Shown here: positions 20,501 through 31,598 of the stretch, piece after piece
How positions within the stretch are numbered: position 1 is the stretch's first letter
Layout: each line of letters starts with the position of its first letter
Source: Heloderma charlesbogerti
Taxonomy: Eukaryota; Chordata; Lepidosauria; Squamata; Helodermatidae
Direction: 5' to 3'
DNA length: 64,000 nucleotides
Assembly: GCA_026122225.1 (NCBI GenBank)
Contig: JANEZZ010002201.1
Location: 496,001-560,000, forward strand
Made by a program: the position numbers and the translations under genes
The notes under the pieces: generated by a model
What the model was told of the DNA's origin: nothing
Databases searched by the model: none
Seen by the model: only the letters and a program-made list of their open reading frames with translations

Positions 20501-21041
20501 AGGTGCTGGTATTAGCCTTTAAAGCTCTAAACTGTTTGGGACAAGGTTATCTGAAGGACTGCCTGCGCCATACCAGTCTGCCTGAGTTTTAAATTCAGCA
20601 TCTGATGAGACTGACATGTACCAGGGACAGGGCCTTTTCGGTGGTGCCTCCACATCTTTGGAATGCCCTCCCCCAGGAAGAGTGAATGCCCATCCCCTTT
20701 GCTAGCCTTTAGAAGGATTTTAATTATTTATTTATTCCAGTCTGCATTTGATTACTTTTAGTATACCATGGTTTTAACTTAAGTTTTATCTGCTGGTGTA
20801 TATGATACACATATCATTAAAATAACAAATAATTGTTTGTGTTTTTAATGATATGTGTATTGAATTATTTGATTTTATGGTTTGATTTATTTTCTATTTA
20901 AAGTATGTTGTAATCTGTTTTGTGAGGGTTTCTCCCCTGAAAAGCAGGCTAGAAACCTAAACGTAGGCAGGGTTGTGAAGAAAGAGTTGGGATCTATGGT
21001 CATGCCCAGAACCCGGAATCTCTATCACAGGACAGAGTATT

Positions 21042-21197
21042 TAGGAACACTGTGACCTTATACTCAGTCAGACCATTAGAAAATCTAGTTCAGTATTGTT
21101 GTAACTGTCAGGGGCTCTCCAGGTTTTCAGGAGGAGACTTTTCCCAACCCTACCTGGAGATGATGAGCGTCAAACTGGGATGTTTTGCAAGTAAAGC
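21042..21197 (-). mobile_element. tRNA-like SINE, worn copy
   Basis: It shows AGGAACACTGTGACCTTATA, CAGTCAGACCATTAG and CCTACCTGGAGATG in the order seen in the copy at 51009-51195. The tRNA-like head (right end on this strand) is damaged. Confidence 0.7.
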
Positions 21198-21640
21198 ATG
21201 GTCTCTGTCAGTTCCCGCCCTTCCGCAGCCACCATTGCTGCCACTGTGCAACCCTCCCTCTCTTCCTGCCACGGTGCAACCCTCCCTCCCTGTCACCGCC
21301 ACTGCTGCCATCATTGCTGCTGCGCAACCCTCCCTCCCTCTCTCTTCCTGCCAGTGTTGGCACTGGCAGGGAGAGAGGAAGGGTTGCGTGGCAGCAGCGA
21401 TGGCTGCAGGGAGGGAGTGCAGCACCATGGCACAATGTTTCCTCCCTCACTGGTGCTACCGCTGCCATCTCTGCCACCACGCAACCTCGCACAAGAGGGA
21501 GGGTTGTGCAGTGGTGGTGATGGTAGCGGGAGGGAGGGAGGGCAGTGCCACACCAGCAGGGGGAGAGAGACAGTTGTGCAGCGTGGCCCCTCCCTGTTGC
21601 CGCCGCCATGCATCTTGCTGTGGGCAGATGTCAGAGCAGA
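21198..21640. repeat. GC-rich block of inverted and tandem repeats
   Basis: GCAACCCTCCCTCCC, its complement and GCTGCCA/TGGCAGC phrases recur in both orientations every 40-50 bp. A clear palindrome is centred near 21356 (TCTTCCTGCCAGTG, then CACTGGCAGGGAGAGAGGAA). Long open frames on both strands here follow from the repeat units. The downstream phrase CTGACATCCCTA (21700-21710) resembles the right end of the TAGGGATG family, but no matching left end was found. Confidence 0.7.
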
Positions 21641-22195
21641 GTCTGGGGAGCCAAGCCAACAAAAGCTCATCGAGCTCTACCCCACAACTGGATCCCTCTG
21701 ACATCCCTAACTGGAAACCTCTGTATACCTGTCACAATAACATAACAGCTGGAAAGAATGTGTGGCCAGGAAATCATTTCCACTACAAAAATCTGTAACT
21801 TCTAGAATGTTGCGTTTTGCCTTAAAATGTTGTGGAGTATCATGAAGAAACATCCCAAGACATGCTGGTCCCTGAGGCAAAAAAAACGTGAAGCAATCCT
21901 CCTGTCAAATCAATGGCAAAATATATATGACATTGTATATATAATAATAGAATTATTATACATGTAATTGTGTAATTATAATTAAGACTATATATTATAT
22001 ATGGCAAAGTTATTATTATTGATATTATTTATTGGACAATTTTCTGCTCTTTTTCGGTATCCCAGAATGTGCCGCTTGAGGTGGGCTGCTTTGCCTTGAC
22101 TATTGGTAGAACCATACCAGGGAGCATGATTTTGCTGTGAAATAGTTATCCAGTATTTTTTTTTTTAAAGTATCTATTTTTATGTGGCTCTACAG

Positions 22196-22430
22196 CAATA
22201 AGGGAATGGAGCATCTGTACAACATGAAGTGCAAGAACGTGGTTCCTCTTTATGATCTGTTGCTGGAAATGCTAGATGCTCACCGTCTGCATGCCCCTGC
22301 AGCAAGGGACATGGCCCAGGGTGAAGAAAACCCCATGACCCAGCTGGCACCTGCGTCCACTTCAATGCATTCCTTACCACCTTGCTATGTGAACAAACAG
22401 GAAGACGAAAATGAGCAGGAAGAGATGTGA
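22196..22430 (+). CDS. ESR1: Estrogen receptor alpha (ESR1), terminal coding exon 8, helix 11-12 and F domain
   Basis: The acceptor tggctctacag precedes CAATAAGGG, which with AG from exon 7 gives [20 protein letters not shown], then [15 protein letters not shown]. It includes the His of GMEHL that contacts the steroid D-ring in human ER-alpha (His524). It also holds helix 12 with its LLLEML activation surface (AF-2) and the Tyr of VPLYD (human Tyr537). The F domain follows: [20 protein letters not shown], then [20 protein letters not shown] and EEM before TGA at 22428-22430. The exon encodes 78 residues, the same count as human, but the last 12 residues are strongly acidic and unlike the human tail. 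Stop and length support this as the true C-terminus. Confidence 0.98.
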
Positions 22431-25400
22431 GCGTCTGCATTTCAAGTAGCCTACAGGTTTCTGAGAATCCCATCAGAAAACTACCTACTTCAGGCTTAGC
22501 TGAACTGGTACCATGTGTAAACACTCCAATATTCACAATCACATTGATTCCCAAAACACTGATTGCTGAGATTGCTAATGAAAGAACATTTATGATTTTG
22601 GATATAATATGGGGATTCAGAAACAATCTTCTGTGCTTTGTGTTAAACATAATACAGCTATGAGGATTCCTGTAGTCTCTTTGCTGGTATCAGACTGATA
22701 ACTTAGGTGACTTTTCTCTTTGAAATCAATTGGGCAAAAATCCCAGCTGAGTTTGAGTAGGTGATGTTTACATACAGTGTTTATTGGTTCCTTGGTGAAT
22801 ACAAAAATTCTACTCCCCCCACTCTAAAACGATGGTGAACAGCTCAGATTTTGTTAACTCTGGTCTTATTCAAATTTCAAGAGAGGAAAATTTAGAATTT
22901 ACCTTTTGGGACTTTTTATTTCAGGGATATAATCAATGTACAACTAGATGGAATTTATTCTCTCAAATGAACATTTTAGACTGTCTTCAGCAAGATATCC
23001 TTCAGCTAATTTGTTGAGGGTAACAATGAGGTGCTAGGTGACAGTGGTACCCAAAATGGGTTTGCATAGCATTACAGAGCTTATTCTGGTAAAGATGAAG
23101 CAGGTGGTTTTATGCTCACACAAGGAATTCTCAGGCTGGGCAGCTACAGAGAGAATCCAACACATGAGCCTACTAATCTTTGTAATCCCAAATTACAGGA
23201 TTTCTAGTATAAAATAATATCCCTTTCATAGTTGTCTGGCAGTCACCTCCACATGGACAATGATAGGAGGCAAATGCCACTGACTGGGATTTTAGTATAC
23301 ATCAATCAGTTGTGTTAATTGAGCACCTTTGGGCAGAAAGGCAATTAATACATTTTATAAATAAATATGATCCACTTCATATGTTACCTGATTCTGTATA
23401 TATGAACTGGCAAAATACAGCTGAGCTTATCAGAAGTTCTATCTGTGTTGCCAGCCCCCAGGAAGATACCACATCATACTGGTATCCAACTTCCAACATA
23501 ATCCGCCCCTCTCACGTAGAGTTCTGCCGTTTTGTACAGCAACTGATCAGCATGGGGGATGCGACCATGGGGGAGCAGCCTCTCACCGTTTGGGTGGCAT
23601 GTGAATGTGGTCTTTACAAAAGTTGCACCCTAGCCATTATTCTCTTTTCTAGCAATTGTAGGCCTATTCATTGCCATCAATACTGCACAGGATAAGGAAA
23701 GTAATCTGGGCCCCTTAGGTTCCATTTAGGTAGCACAAGTAAGTCCTCATGTTTACATTGGATGCTTCCCAGCACACAAAAACACAACTGAGCTCAACGT
23801 TGAGAAGTTACTGGTGGAAAGGAGGAGTGAAGTGAGTAAAGGACCATTCGTGGTGCACTGCAGCAGGGGTCACGTTCTGCCTTTTTTCCCATGCACATAC
23901 TGACCCCAAAGTGATGAGCGCACACTTGGGGGCAGAACAGGCCTAAATCTGCAGGTGATCATCATCACTAGCTGCTTTTGTTTTACAGTTTGCGCTCCCA
24001 TCCCCACCCCAAAGCTATAGCAAGCGTTCCAGCACTAATGTTGTGAATAGTTTTCATCCCGTCTTGATTTGACAATGCTCTCACCAATGCCTCTGTCTTG
24101 AGCTTCATTTCCAGTGGCCTTGCTTTTTATTAACGTAATTAAGTATTTGTCTTTGTGCGCTCAAGACATAAAACAAAACAAAAATGGTTCTCCTTTGAAA
24201 CATCCCCAAAGCTATTGGGGACTACACAGTGCCTTGCCAAAAACTGACACATGATTATTTTCACGTGCTCATATTGTAGCTTATTTCTGTGTTATTGATA
24301 CAATCATATATTGCACTGCATGATGTATAAACATGAAGTCAAAATGTGTGTGGAGCCATATTAAAATAAGATGCAAATTTTATCCATTTTCATTCCAGTG
24401 CTTATAAAACAGGCTGCAATCCTATAATACTTTCCTGGGAGTAAGCGCCATTGAACGAAATAGGACTTACTTCGGAGTAGCCATGTAAAGGATTGTGTTA
24501 TTTTTTTTTATTTTGTTTCCCTATTTTTATAAGGGACATTAAAATGTTCCATTAAATTATAAGGGACATTAAACTATTTTTATTATGGATATTTAACCAT
24601 TTTTTTCAATCCACTGGTTCCTTTTAGGTAGAGAGCTTTAACATGTGAACAGAACTCCTGTGTCTGAAAGGGCTTCCCCATTCACGTCAATGGAAATGAG
24701 ATTTTCATCCAAGATATATGAAGAGTGTCTTGGGGCTTTTTCTTCATTAAAGCAAAAGGGGTGCAACTGTCAGATGCAAGAGTTCTGTGAGTGCCTGAAG
24801 AACAAACATGCAGAACTCTGGATTAGATTTCTCAAGCAGAAATAAACTATAATTGATCTAAACAGATAGCCACTTCTACCAAACTACAATCACTTGTACA
24901 GATCACTTGTACAGATCTAAATTAAGGCTGCAATCCTATGCACAACCTAGGAGTAAGGTCCATTGAACTCATCATTAGGACTCCACTGTAATTTTGGTAA
25001 TTTACAAAACATTGAGTTTGATAAAGACCTACTGAAATACTTGTTTTGGCTTGGGAAGTAAGCAGACAAAAACAAGACAAGCAATGTAGCTTGACTGGGG
25101 TGGGGGAAATAACACCTTGCTGCAAGAATGTGTGGTTTTCCATCTTTAGCTTTAGTGCCAATATATTTGTGGCAAGGCAAGCCTGGGTGACCAAGGAGGG
25201 GAATGTATTGCTTTTTGTTAAATTTAAGGAAAATATATAGTTGTCATTATTGTTACTTTGCTGAAAGCATTGTTTTATCATTATTATTGAAAGCACCTTA
25301 AATAATGCAATGTGTGTGTTTGTATGCATATAATACATACATGCAGAGCTCACCTATCAGACAACTGAATGTAGCTGTTCTATTAACCCAGTCAACAGAC

Positions 25401-28400
25401 TAAAATACAACAAAATCACCGTATTTTGTTTTTATATTTTTTCAGCTATATTCTGTCATATGCAATCATTTGTGCCTAAGGCTTAGCGATTGTTAGAAAT
25501 CATTATTTCATATCAATTTTTATATTTACAATAGTCAAGGCAGCACTAACTTAACCTAGTACTGAACACAATGAGGAAACTATCCTTTAATGAAAGAAGG
25601 ACATTCAAGGCAGCTAATTATGCTTTTTTACCAAAATCCTAATAACAATGGCTCTGAAACCTATCTCAAGAGGGCACAATGATTGGGTTAAAAATGTTTA
25701 TACTTAAATTTTAAAACAAAACCACCCTAGAGATATAGGAAATGGAATATTGCTATATGCCAAATCATAACAGATCTGATTGACTTGTCTAATGTCAGTT
25801 AAGAGGCTCAGTGAAAAGAAAAGGGAATGGGGATTTTTTAATGGTGGTACATTTTTCTCCTTTTGCTAAGGGGAATTTTTCTAACTGAGCATGAAAGCCA
25901 TTCTTGTATTTAGGGCTATTGGACTCTCACTCAGGCAAATCACCTCTTGCAGACAATCACCCTGATCCAATAGTGCCACTACAGATGGGCCGTGGGCTGC
26001 ACATATGAGGAGGCCCTGTGGTCCGGAGGGATTCCCAGACAGCCTTCCGACAGGCAGCAGGGCGTCTTCTCCTGCTGTTGCAACATCAAGGGAAAGTGCT
26101 ACCATGGTAGTGGTCAGCACCCGGAGGCTCTCGCCCAGCTCCTGCAGCACATGAGAAGACCACAGGCTACTCCAGTGCCCTTGTTGGCCGCGTCCTGCCC
26201 GAAGGCGGTGTGATTGGGTCAGATTGCTACTCAAACTTTGCAAATAAAAATATTTTAATTTAAAACGGTGCGCTGTGGGACTGCAGCCATGACCGCCTGG
26301 CCGCCACCACCACCGCTGAGATTTTTTTAAAAACCAGGGTGGTGTGGGGAGAGCAGGGAAGCCCCTGGCAAGCACCTCGCCTGGACCCCCCTCGAACCTG
26401 ATGGTGCCTCTGCCGTCATTCAATCAACTTCTTCTGTGTGGTAGAGAAATGTGCTTTTGGGTGCTCATGCCACCCCACACCCCGGAACACACAGAAAACA
26501 ATCACATACCCACTGCTCTGCCTCCTGCATGTAGAAACCTGTATGCGATAGTACGGTGCAGTGATATGGATGTTATCTGCCAGAGCAGAATAGCCACAAG
26601 AATTGTGAACAACCAATCTAGCCATATTTGTACCTGCATCGTATTGCAAGAGTAAGTGCATATTTACATCAAAGTTTTTTGTGCAGTATCGTTTATCTTC
26701 AGCAGCATTCTTCTGTTTATGGGTATCTCTGGAATGAGCTAAATGAGGAAGAGCAACTGTGCCTCCCTGGTGCTACTGGGTATGATGACTTTTACCACTG
26801 CTGCACAGTTGATTAAAGGATACAGATCTTTTAGTTTCAAAACATTTGAGGCAAGAATTGCTCAGTTTTTGTATAAAGAAGGTAATCTCTCACATTAGAG
26901 TTATCATCCAGTTAACTTCTTGCTAGCCTTTTGTGCTGAGGAACAATGCAAACAATCTCATTTTCCTTGATTATTAGTGTCTTGCCATCTAAAAGGTTCC
27001 CTTTGTGGATGATAAAAGAGAAGTGGGCCCAAATTGGGATTAAAATGGGAGCCAATTTACAGAACAAAAGCAGAAATAGGGCTTACCCAGCCTCTGTTCC
27101 TGCTTCTCATTCTGAAGACTTGCAATAGTTGGCTAATTCCAAACCATCCTGAGACTCTTCCCTGACCACATTCAGGCTGCAGTGGCCTCAGGACAGGAGG
27201 TAACAACCTCATGAACCACCACAATTCTTGTCCATCCTGCAGCCTGTGCCACAGACTGTGGCATATAATTATGGACCCAATCTTGCCCCATTGCAAATCA
27301 GCCAGGTCCTGATCCAGTTTTAATCATGTCTCACACTACTATTAATGCACATGTCCCCCATTCACATAACCCCCCCCCACATCTAACCAGTTCAATGGGG
27401 CCTAGATAAGCATTGCAATGTACACTTTCATTCATATTGGTTGTACACATGGAATTCTGCTTCTGCACACAGCCCTCTGTTGCTGGATCTCGGTGCTAGT
27501 GTTTGCCATACATTTTGGTGTGAACCTGAGCCTTCATTTTATACACATGTTCTTAATGCTACTGCTTTTAATGCCAAGCTAGAAGCCAGCTTGTAAGTTA
27601 GCAGTTTTCAAGGTGCGAACACTCAAGATATTTTTCTGCAGAATCAGTCAAATGAATCGATTGCTCTGCATTGCAAGCTAGCTATTCTGAAAGCTCTTTT
27701 CCAGTGTACTGTGGCTTTGTGAGTGAGTCTTCAGATCTGAAGTAAGTGCTACGTCAAGACTTGATCTTAATGCAGTGTTTTTCAGCTATCAGTCCTAACA
27801 TGTACAACATTGCTGGAGTGGAATTGTGACATAAACTTTGGGGTACCAAAAAAAAAATCCTTTTACATGAAAAGCCTTTCTGTATTGGTGCACTATCTAA
27901 TTTTAATTAAAATACAGATATATTTCTGTCTTGAATGTTGTTCTGTTTGTGATCATTGCCTTTTGAAGGGCACTACGATTTTGCACTGTCCTAAAGAGAT
28001 TTTTGTAAAGAATCTAAGCTTTTTTTTTTTTTTGCATTCAGATGTGCCTAAACTTAAATGCTGCCATGCTGCAAGCCTGTCTTTAGTAGGAATGTTCTCT
28101 CCTGCTGTGCACCTTCAAAAAAATGCAGTGTACTCTACGATCTTGAAGTGCCCATCTAAGAATACAGCAAGGATGCTAGTCAGAGAATAAACTCAACAAG
28201 CCACTTTATGCCACCTTATTGTATATATATATTTTTAAAAATGAAGCTGTTGTGCACTACATTACCCTTTCATTGTAAAGCTTTCCCTTTATTATGAGGC
28301 TTGTGCCATAATGTATTGTTGAATTATTCTGCTCTTTTGCTGATGCATATAATTGTATAATTGATGTCTCTGTTTTGTTAGGATATTGCTTTGTTAAATG

Positions 28401-28530
28401 AAAGTAAAGGAAGAAATCCTTTTTATCGCACCTTTAAAAGAATGTTACAAAGAGTTTTAGAAAAAAATCAGCAGGATACCTGATCTGTCAAAATTTTCTC
28501 AGCTTTGATGTCAAAATAAAACAATGAACC
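22431..28530 (+). other. ESR1: ESR1 3' UTR and proximal downstream region (end uncertain)
   Basis: ESR1 mRNAs in other vertebrates carry a 3' UTR of several kilobases, and no coding exon follows the stop. The region is AT-rich. AATAAA signals at 28186-28191 and 28515-28520 are possible ends; several earlier AATAAA exist (near 23361 and 26239), so the true cleavage site is not fixed. Short palindromic repeats lie at 24412-24500 and 24928-24977, and a GC-rich patch lies at about 26000-26420. Small open frames here have no recognisable content. Confidence 0.4.
24412..24500. repeat. Short interspersed palindromic repeat (GCAATCCTA family)
   Basis: It reads GGCTGCAATCCTATAAT, then GGGAGTAAGCGCCATTGAAC, GGACTTACTTCGGAGTAG and a terminal AAAGGATTGTGTT. 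This is a nearly complete inverted-repeat structure shared by about ten copies in the window. Confidence 0.75.
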
Positions 28531-30659
28531 ACAGCAAGTTCTACTTGGTATTTGTCAACGCATGAGTAAAATATATTACTTTGGGCACATTTTTTATCTA
28601 TGATCAGTTACATTTTTTCTCAGTGTTAGCAAACTGCATTATTTTTCTTTGAGTAAGGCATAGACTTTCCAGAAATGCAAAAGAAAAGATGCAAACTATT
28701 AAAAGAGAGTAAAAAGAGTTTCACAAGAGTTTTAAACTTCAGCTGAGGAGATGGAAAACAACATGGATTAATCCATTTAAAAGCAGCTCCATTCTACATG
28801 CAACTTTGGTCTCTCCCCCGCCCCAAAGTAGACATTCACATAATTAGTACAAGTTCCTTGTCCCAGAATATAGGTATTAAACTGCCTTAGCATGCTATAA
28901 AGTGGTATAACAAGACTGATATTTGCTTTGCAGCACAAGTGGGCAAATTTGAGTCTTGTGGGATTTCTTTCTTTCTTTTTAAACTATGGCCACTAACCTG
29001 TGCCAGGTGCAAAATAGTGTTATATGTGTGGCCAAGGGCATCCCATGAGACATATATACCTGGAGAACCTACATACACAAATACATATACCACAGATCAA
29101 GGAATTTAATACAAACTTTAAAACTGGCCAGCAGATCACCCAGAGATCTACCAGTAAATGCTGTCTTTTGGCCATCTCCTCTTTAGAGAAAACAATGGAA
29201 GACAGTGAATTAAGAGCTACATGAGCATTGCTATGTGGGATGGTTGGTCCCCAGAAATAGTGGAGCATAAGGGACTAAGGGCTGGTTCACACAGGCAGTT
29301 GATTACTCAACATTTGCTGACTTGCAGTTGAATGTATGCACTGATTCTATTAAACAACATTGTGTTTGAGGTGATGTGAGCTGCTATGAAAGGCTGTGGT
29401 GCTTGAGTTCTGATGGTTCAATAACACATGGAAGTCTACACTTGAACAAAACATGGCCAGGACCTGAAAGTAGACAAGCTGTCGAGTGGGTCCTGTTTAA
29501 ATCATTTGAAATGGTCAGCAATCACTGCCCATATCAGAAACATGCTCTGCTATGACTGATATTTACGTTTTTTGTGTAGAGAGTCTTCACTGACCATCTG
29601 GAATGCCACTGGGATTGCAAAACTGGGGGAAGGAGAAATCCTATTTTGAAACTAAATATTTCTACTGGTGGTGTATCTGTTGGTAGTGCCATTGTAACAT
29701 TGTCAGAAAACACAATGTTACTCCATTTGTGGCAATGTGGCAACACATCTGTTGGCTCGCATCATATTCCACAACAGGTTTATGTAAAAGACAGAAAGGT
29801 TTTTTTCATATGGAACACTAAGGCACGTTTGAGTCTCTCTTATGCTGGTCTTGAGTGATCAGTCACGGTTTATTAAATTTGGCCTTATCAGAACTTGTTT
29901 GTTTTTTAAAACACTTTAATTATTTTAACATGGTGGCTTATTATTTTATCTTTGCATCTTCATATGTCATGTAGCTTCTCCCAGGCAGTAGGCAGGATTC
30001 TGTTTAATAGTCAACCTACTAGTCAAATCTACTAGGGAGATAAAACCTCCAGCGTTGAACTTGGTGAGGCTGCAGAAATCCTACTGACTTCAGGCTACAT
30101 GAAGCTGTCCTCAAACCATGCTTCTGAAATAAAGCTTTTGGTGTCTGTGGGGATCCTTCAGGGCAGAGGCATCAAACTCAAATAGGATGGAGGGCCAAAC
30201 AGAGGCTGCACCTCTACTTTTTCATTGTCAGATCAATGGGGGTTGGGGGAGAGGTTGATGTTGAGGCATGCAGTGCCACCCACTGGTTGAACATTCCCTT
30301 TGCCTATTGAGGGCACCTGAAGATGGCTCAGTAATTCGTACGGAACATGGCAGAGGTGTTGCAGGCATTTCTGGCTGATGGGGGCCTCAAGCCTTAAACT
30401 GTAGAGCAGACACAGCCAACTTCTACAATTCTTGGAGCAATTATACTTTCTACACTGCGATACAGGGTGAATGATACGAAAGCCTGTGTTATGGAGAATG
30501 ATACAAAAATGTATTTTCAGACGTGCATCCCAACCTGTGGACCTGACTGGGGGATTAAATACAAAATCCAAGGGGGGATGTGCAATGGTAGGTCTACAAA
30601 CAGTTGTTCAGCTGTCAAACACAGGGGGCTTAAGAAATTAGCACCAAGAAGCAGTGCAT

Positions 30660-30777
30660 GTGTTACGCATGTTAGTTCGGAAAGGCACGCTGCATGCTGT
30701 TAGTTGAATGCAACCTGCACGCTGTTAAAGGCATGCTGCATGCTGTTAGTTCCGAAAGGCACGCTGCATGCTCTCTG
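30660..30777. repeat. Imperfect short tandem/interleaved repeat
   Basis: GGCACGCTGCATGCT, CTGTTAGTT and GAAAGGCACGCTGCATGC recur three to four times with variable spacing (GTTAGTTCGGAAAGGCACGC, then GTTAGTTCCGAAAGGCACGC). It looks like a degenerate minisatellite of about 25-45 bp. Confidence 0.6.
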
Positions 30778-30867
30778 TTGCAAACACCGCCCACCCAGCG
30801 ACCTTCACGTGAGATCATTTCACAAAGCTGAATTCAAGCATCACACAGCTTATCAGTTAACCCTTAA

Positions 30868-31446
30868 GAACATAGGACGCTGCCTTATACTGAGTCAGAC
30901 CGTTGGTTAGGGTGGCCTCCTGTGCATCACCAAAGAAGAGGAAATGCATCGCCAGAAAAGGGAACAAAAGAGGAAATCTATCTAAAAAAACGTGCACATG
31001 CTAATGCAGATGCAAATTTAGAAACAATCACTCTAAATATAAATAAAACACGTCTCAGTGAAGAAGATGATGACCAGGTGACCTGTGTGTCTGTTCAGTC
31101 TGTTGTACAGACACTAACTGTTGATGGTCAACTTGAAAACTCCTGCTCTCCCTTCCTATAGTTCTTTGACTTTAAACTAGACTTAGAGTGGACAGTCCTT
31201 CAAATAGAGAATGCCTTTAAACAGAGGACTATCCTCTGACAGCTGTTTAAATAGAGGACTGTCATCTCTAAAAGACACATGGCCACCCTATTATTGGTCC
31301 TTGCAGCCCTTTATTGTCCACACTGACTCCAGTGGCTCTCCAGGGGTTCAGCTCTTTCCTAGGCCGACCTCCCTGGAGATGCCAAGGATTGAACCTGGGA
31401 CCTTCCGCATGAAAAGCGGGTGCCCTATCACTGAGCTACAGCCCCT
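30868..31446 (-). mobile_element. tRNA-like SINE, interrupted by an hAT-like element
   Basis: The left part, 30868-30907 (GAACATAGGACGCTGCCTTA, TACTGAGTCAGACC), and the right part, 31291-31446, match the copy at 51009-51195. On the minus strand the right end reads as a tRNA-like promoter: TAGCTCAGTGATAGGGCA (A box) and GGTTCAATCC (B box). The 383 bp between the halves are the element at 30908-31290. Confidence 0.85.
30908..31290. mobile_element. hAT-like non-autonomous element with TAGGGTGGCC ends, inside a SINE
   Basis: It starts TAGGGTGGCC and ends GGCCACCCTA, a perfect 10-bp inverted terminal repeat. It splits the SINE between CCGTTGGT (30900-30907) and TTATTGGT (31291-31298). These fit a decayed 8-bp duplication, since other SINE copies read CCATTGGT-like there. 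The interior has repeated AGAGGACTRTC phrases near 31180-31270. A 79-codon frame (30922-31161) may be transposon remnant, but I recognise no transposase motif in it. Confidence 0.82.
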
Positions 31447-31545
31447 CCCTTGTTCAGATGGTTCTTACCATCTGGCTTTTTTCTCAACATGTCAACCAAA
31501 TTGACAATTGAGCCCAAGAATCCCAGTGGTGCTAAGCCTAGCACA

Positions 31546-31598
31546 CCATTCATTCATTCATTCATTCATTCATTCATTCATTCATTCATTCATTCAGG
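31546..31598. repeat. (ATTC)n microsatellite
   Basis: An uninterrupted run of about 12-13 CATT/ATTC units, open in several frames only because of the repeat. Confidence 0.95.

Larger units (their letters stand above)
16830..20970 (+). mobile_element. L3/CR1-type LINE, 3' part, split by BovB
   Basis: The left piece 16830-17288 encodes KLELNPDKTEVLWVGE, DYCDAFYVGLPLKTV and LQWLPINFQAQYEVLV. The right piece 20511-20970 resumes with VLAFKALNCLGQGYLKDCL and the RDRAFSVVPP block. Together they form the 3' third of an L3 ORF2 with many stops. The BovB lies exactly between the two halves and duplicates 10 bp of the LINE. Confidence 0.88.

Noticed and set aside
21052..21798. 248-codon + strand frame and several overlapping frames on both strands
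   Set aside because: They lie in the GC-rich inverted repeat block and are open in many frames at once because the units lack stops; no homology or domain seen.
26344..26423. GC-rich patch and open frames in the ESR1 downstream region as a hidden exon
   Set aside because: No splice sites of quality and no recognisable protein; the ESR1 stop codon is already clear at 22428.
31340..31446. tRNA gene on the minus strand
   Set aside because: The A and B boxes are present, but the sequence continues as a SINE body shared with 51009-51195 and 21042-21197, so it is a tRNA-derived SINE head and not a functional tRNA.
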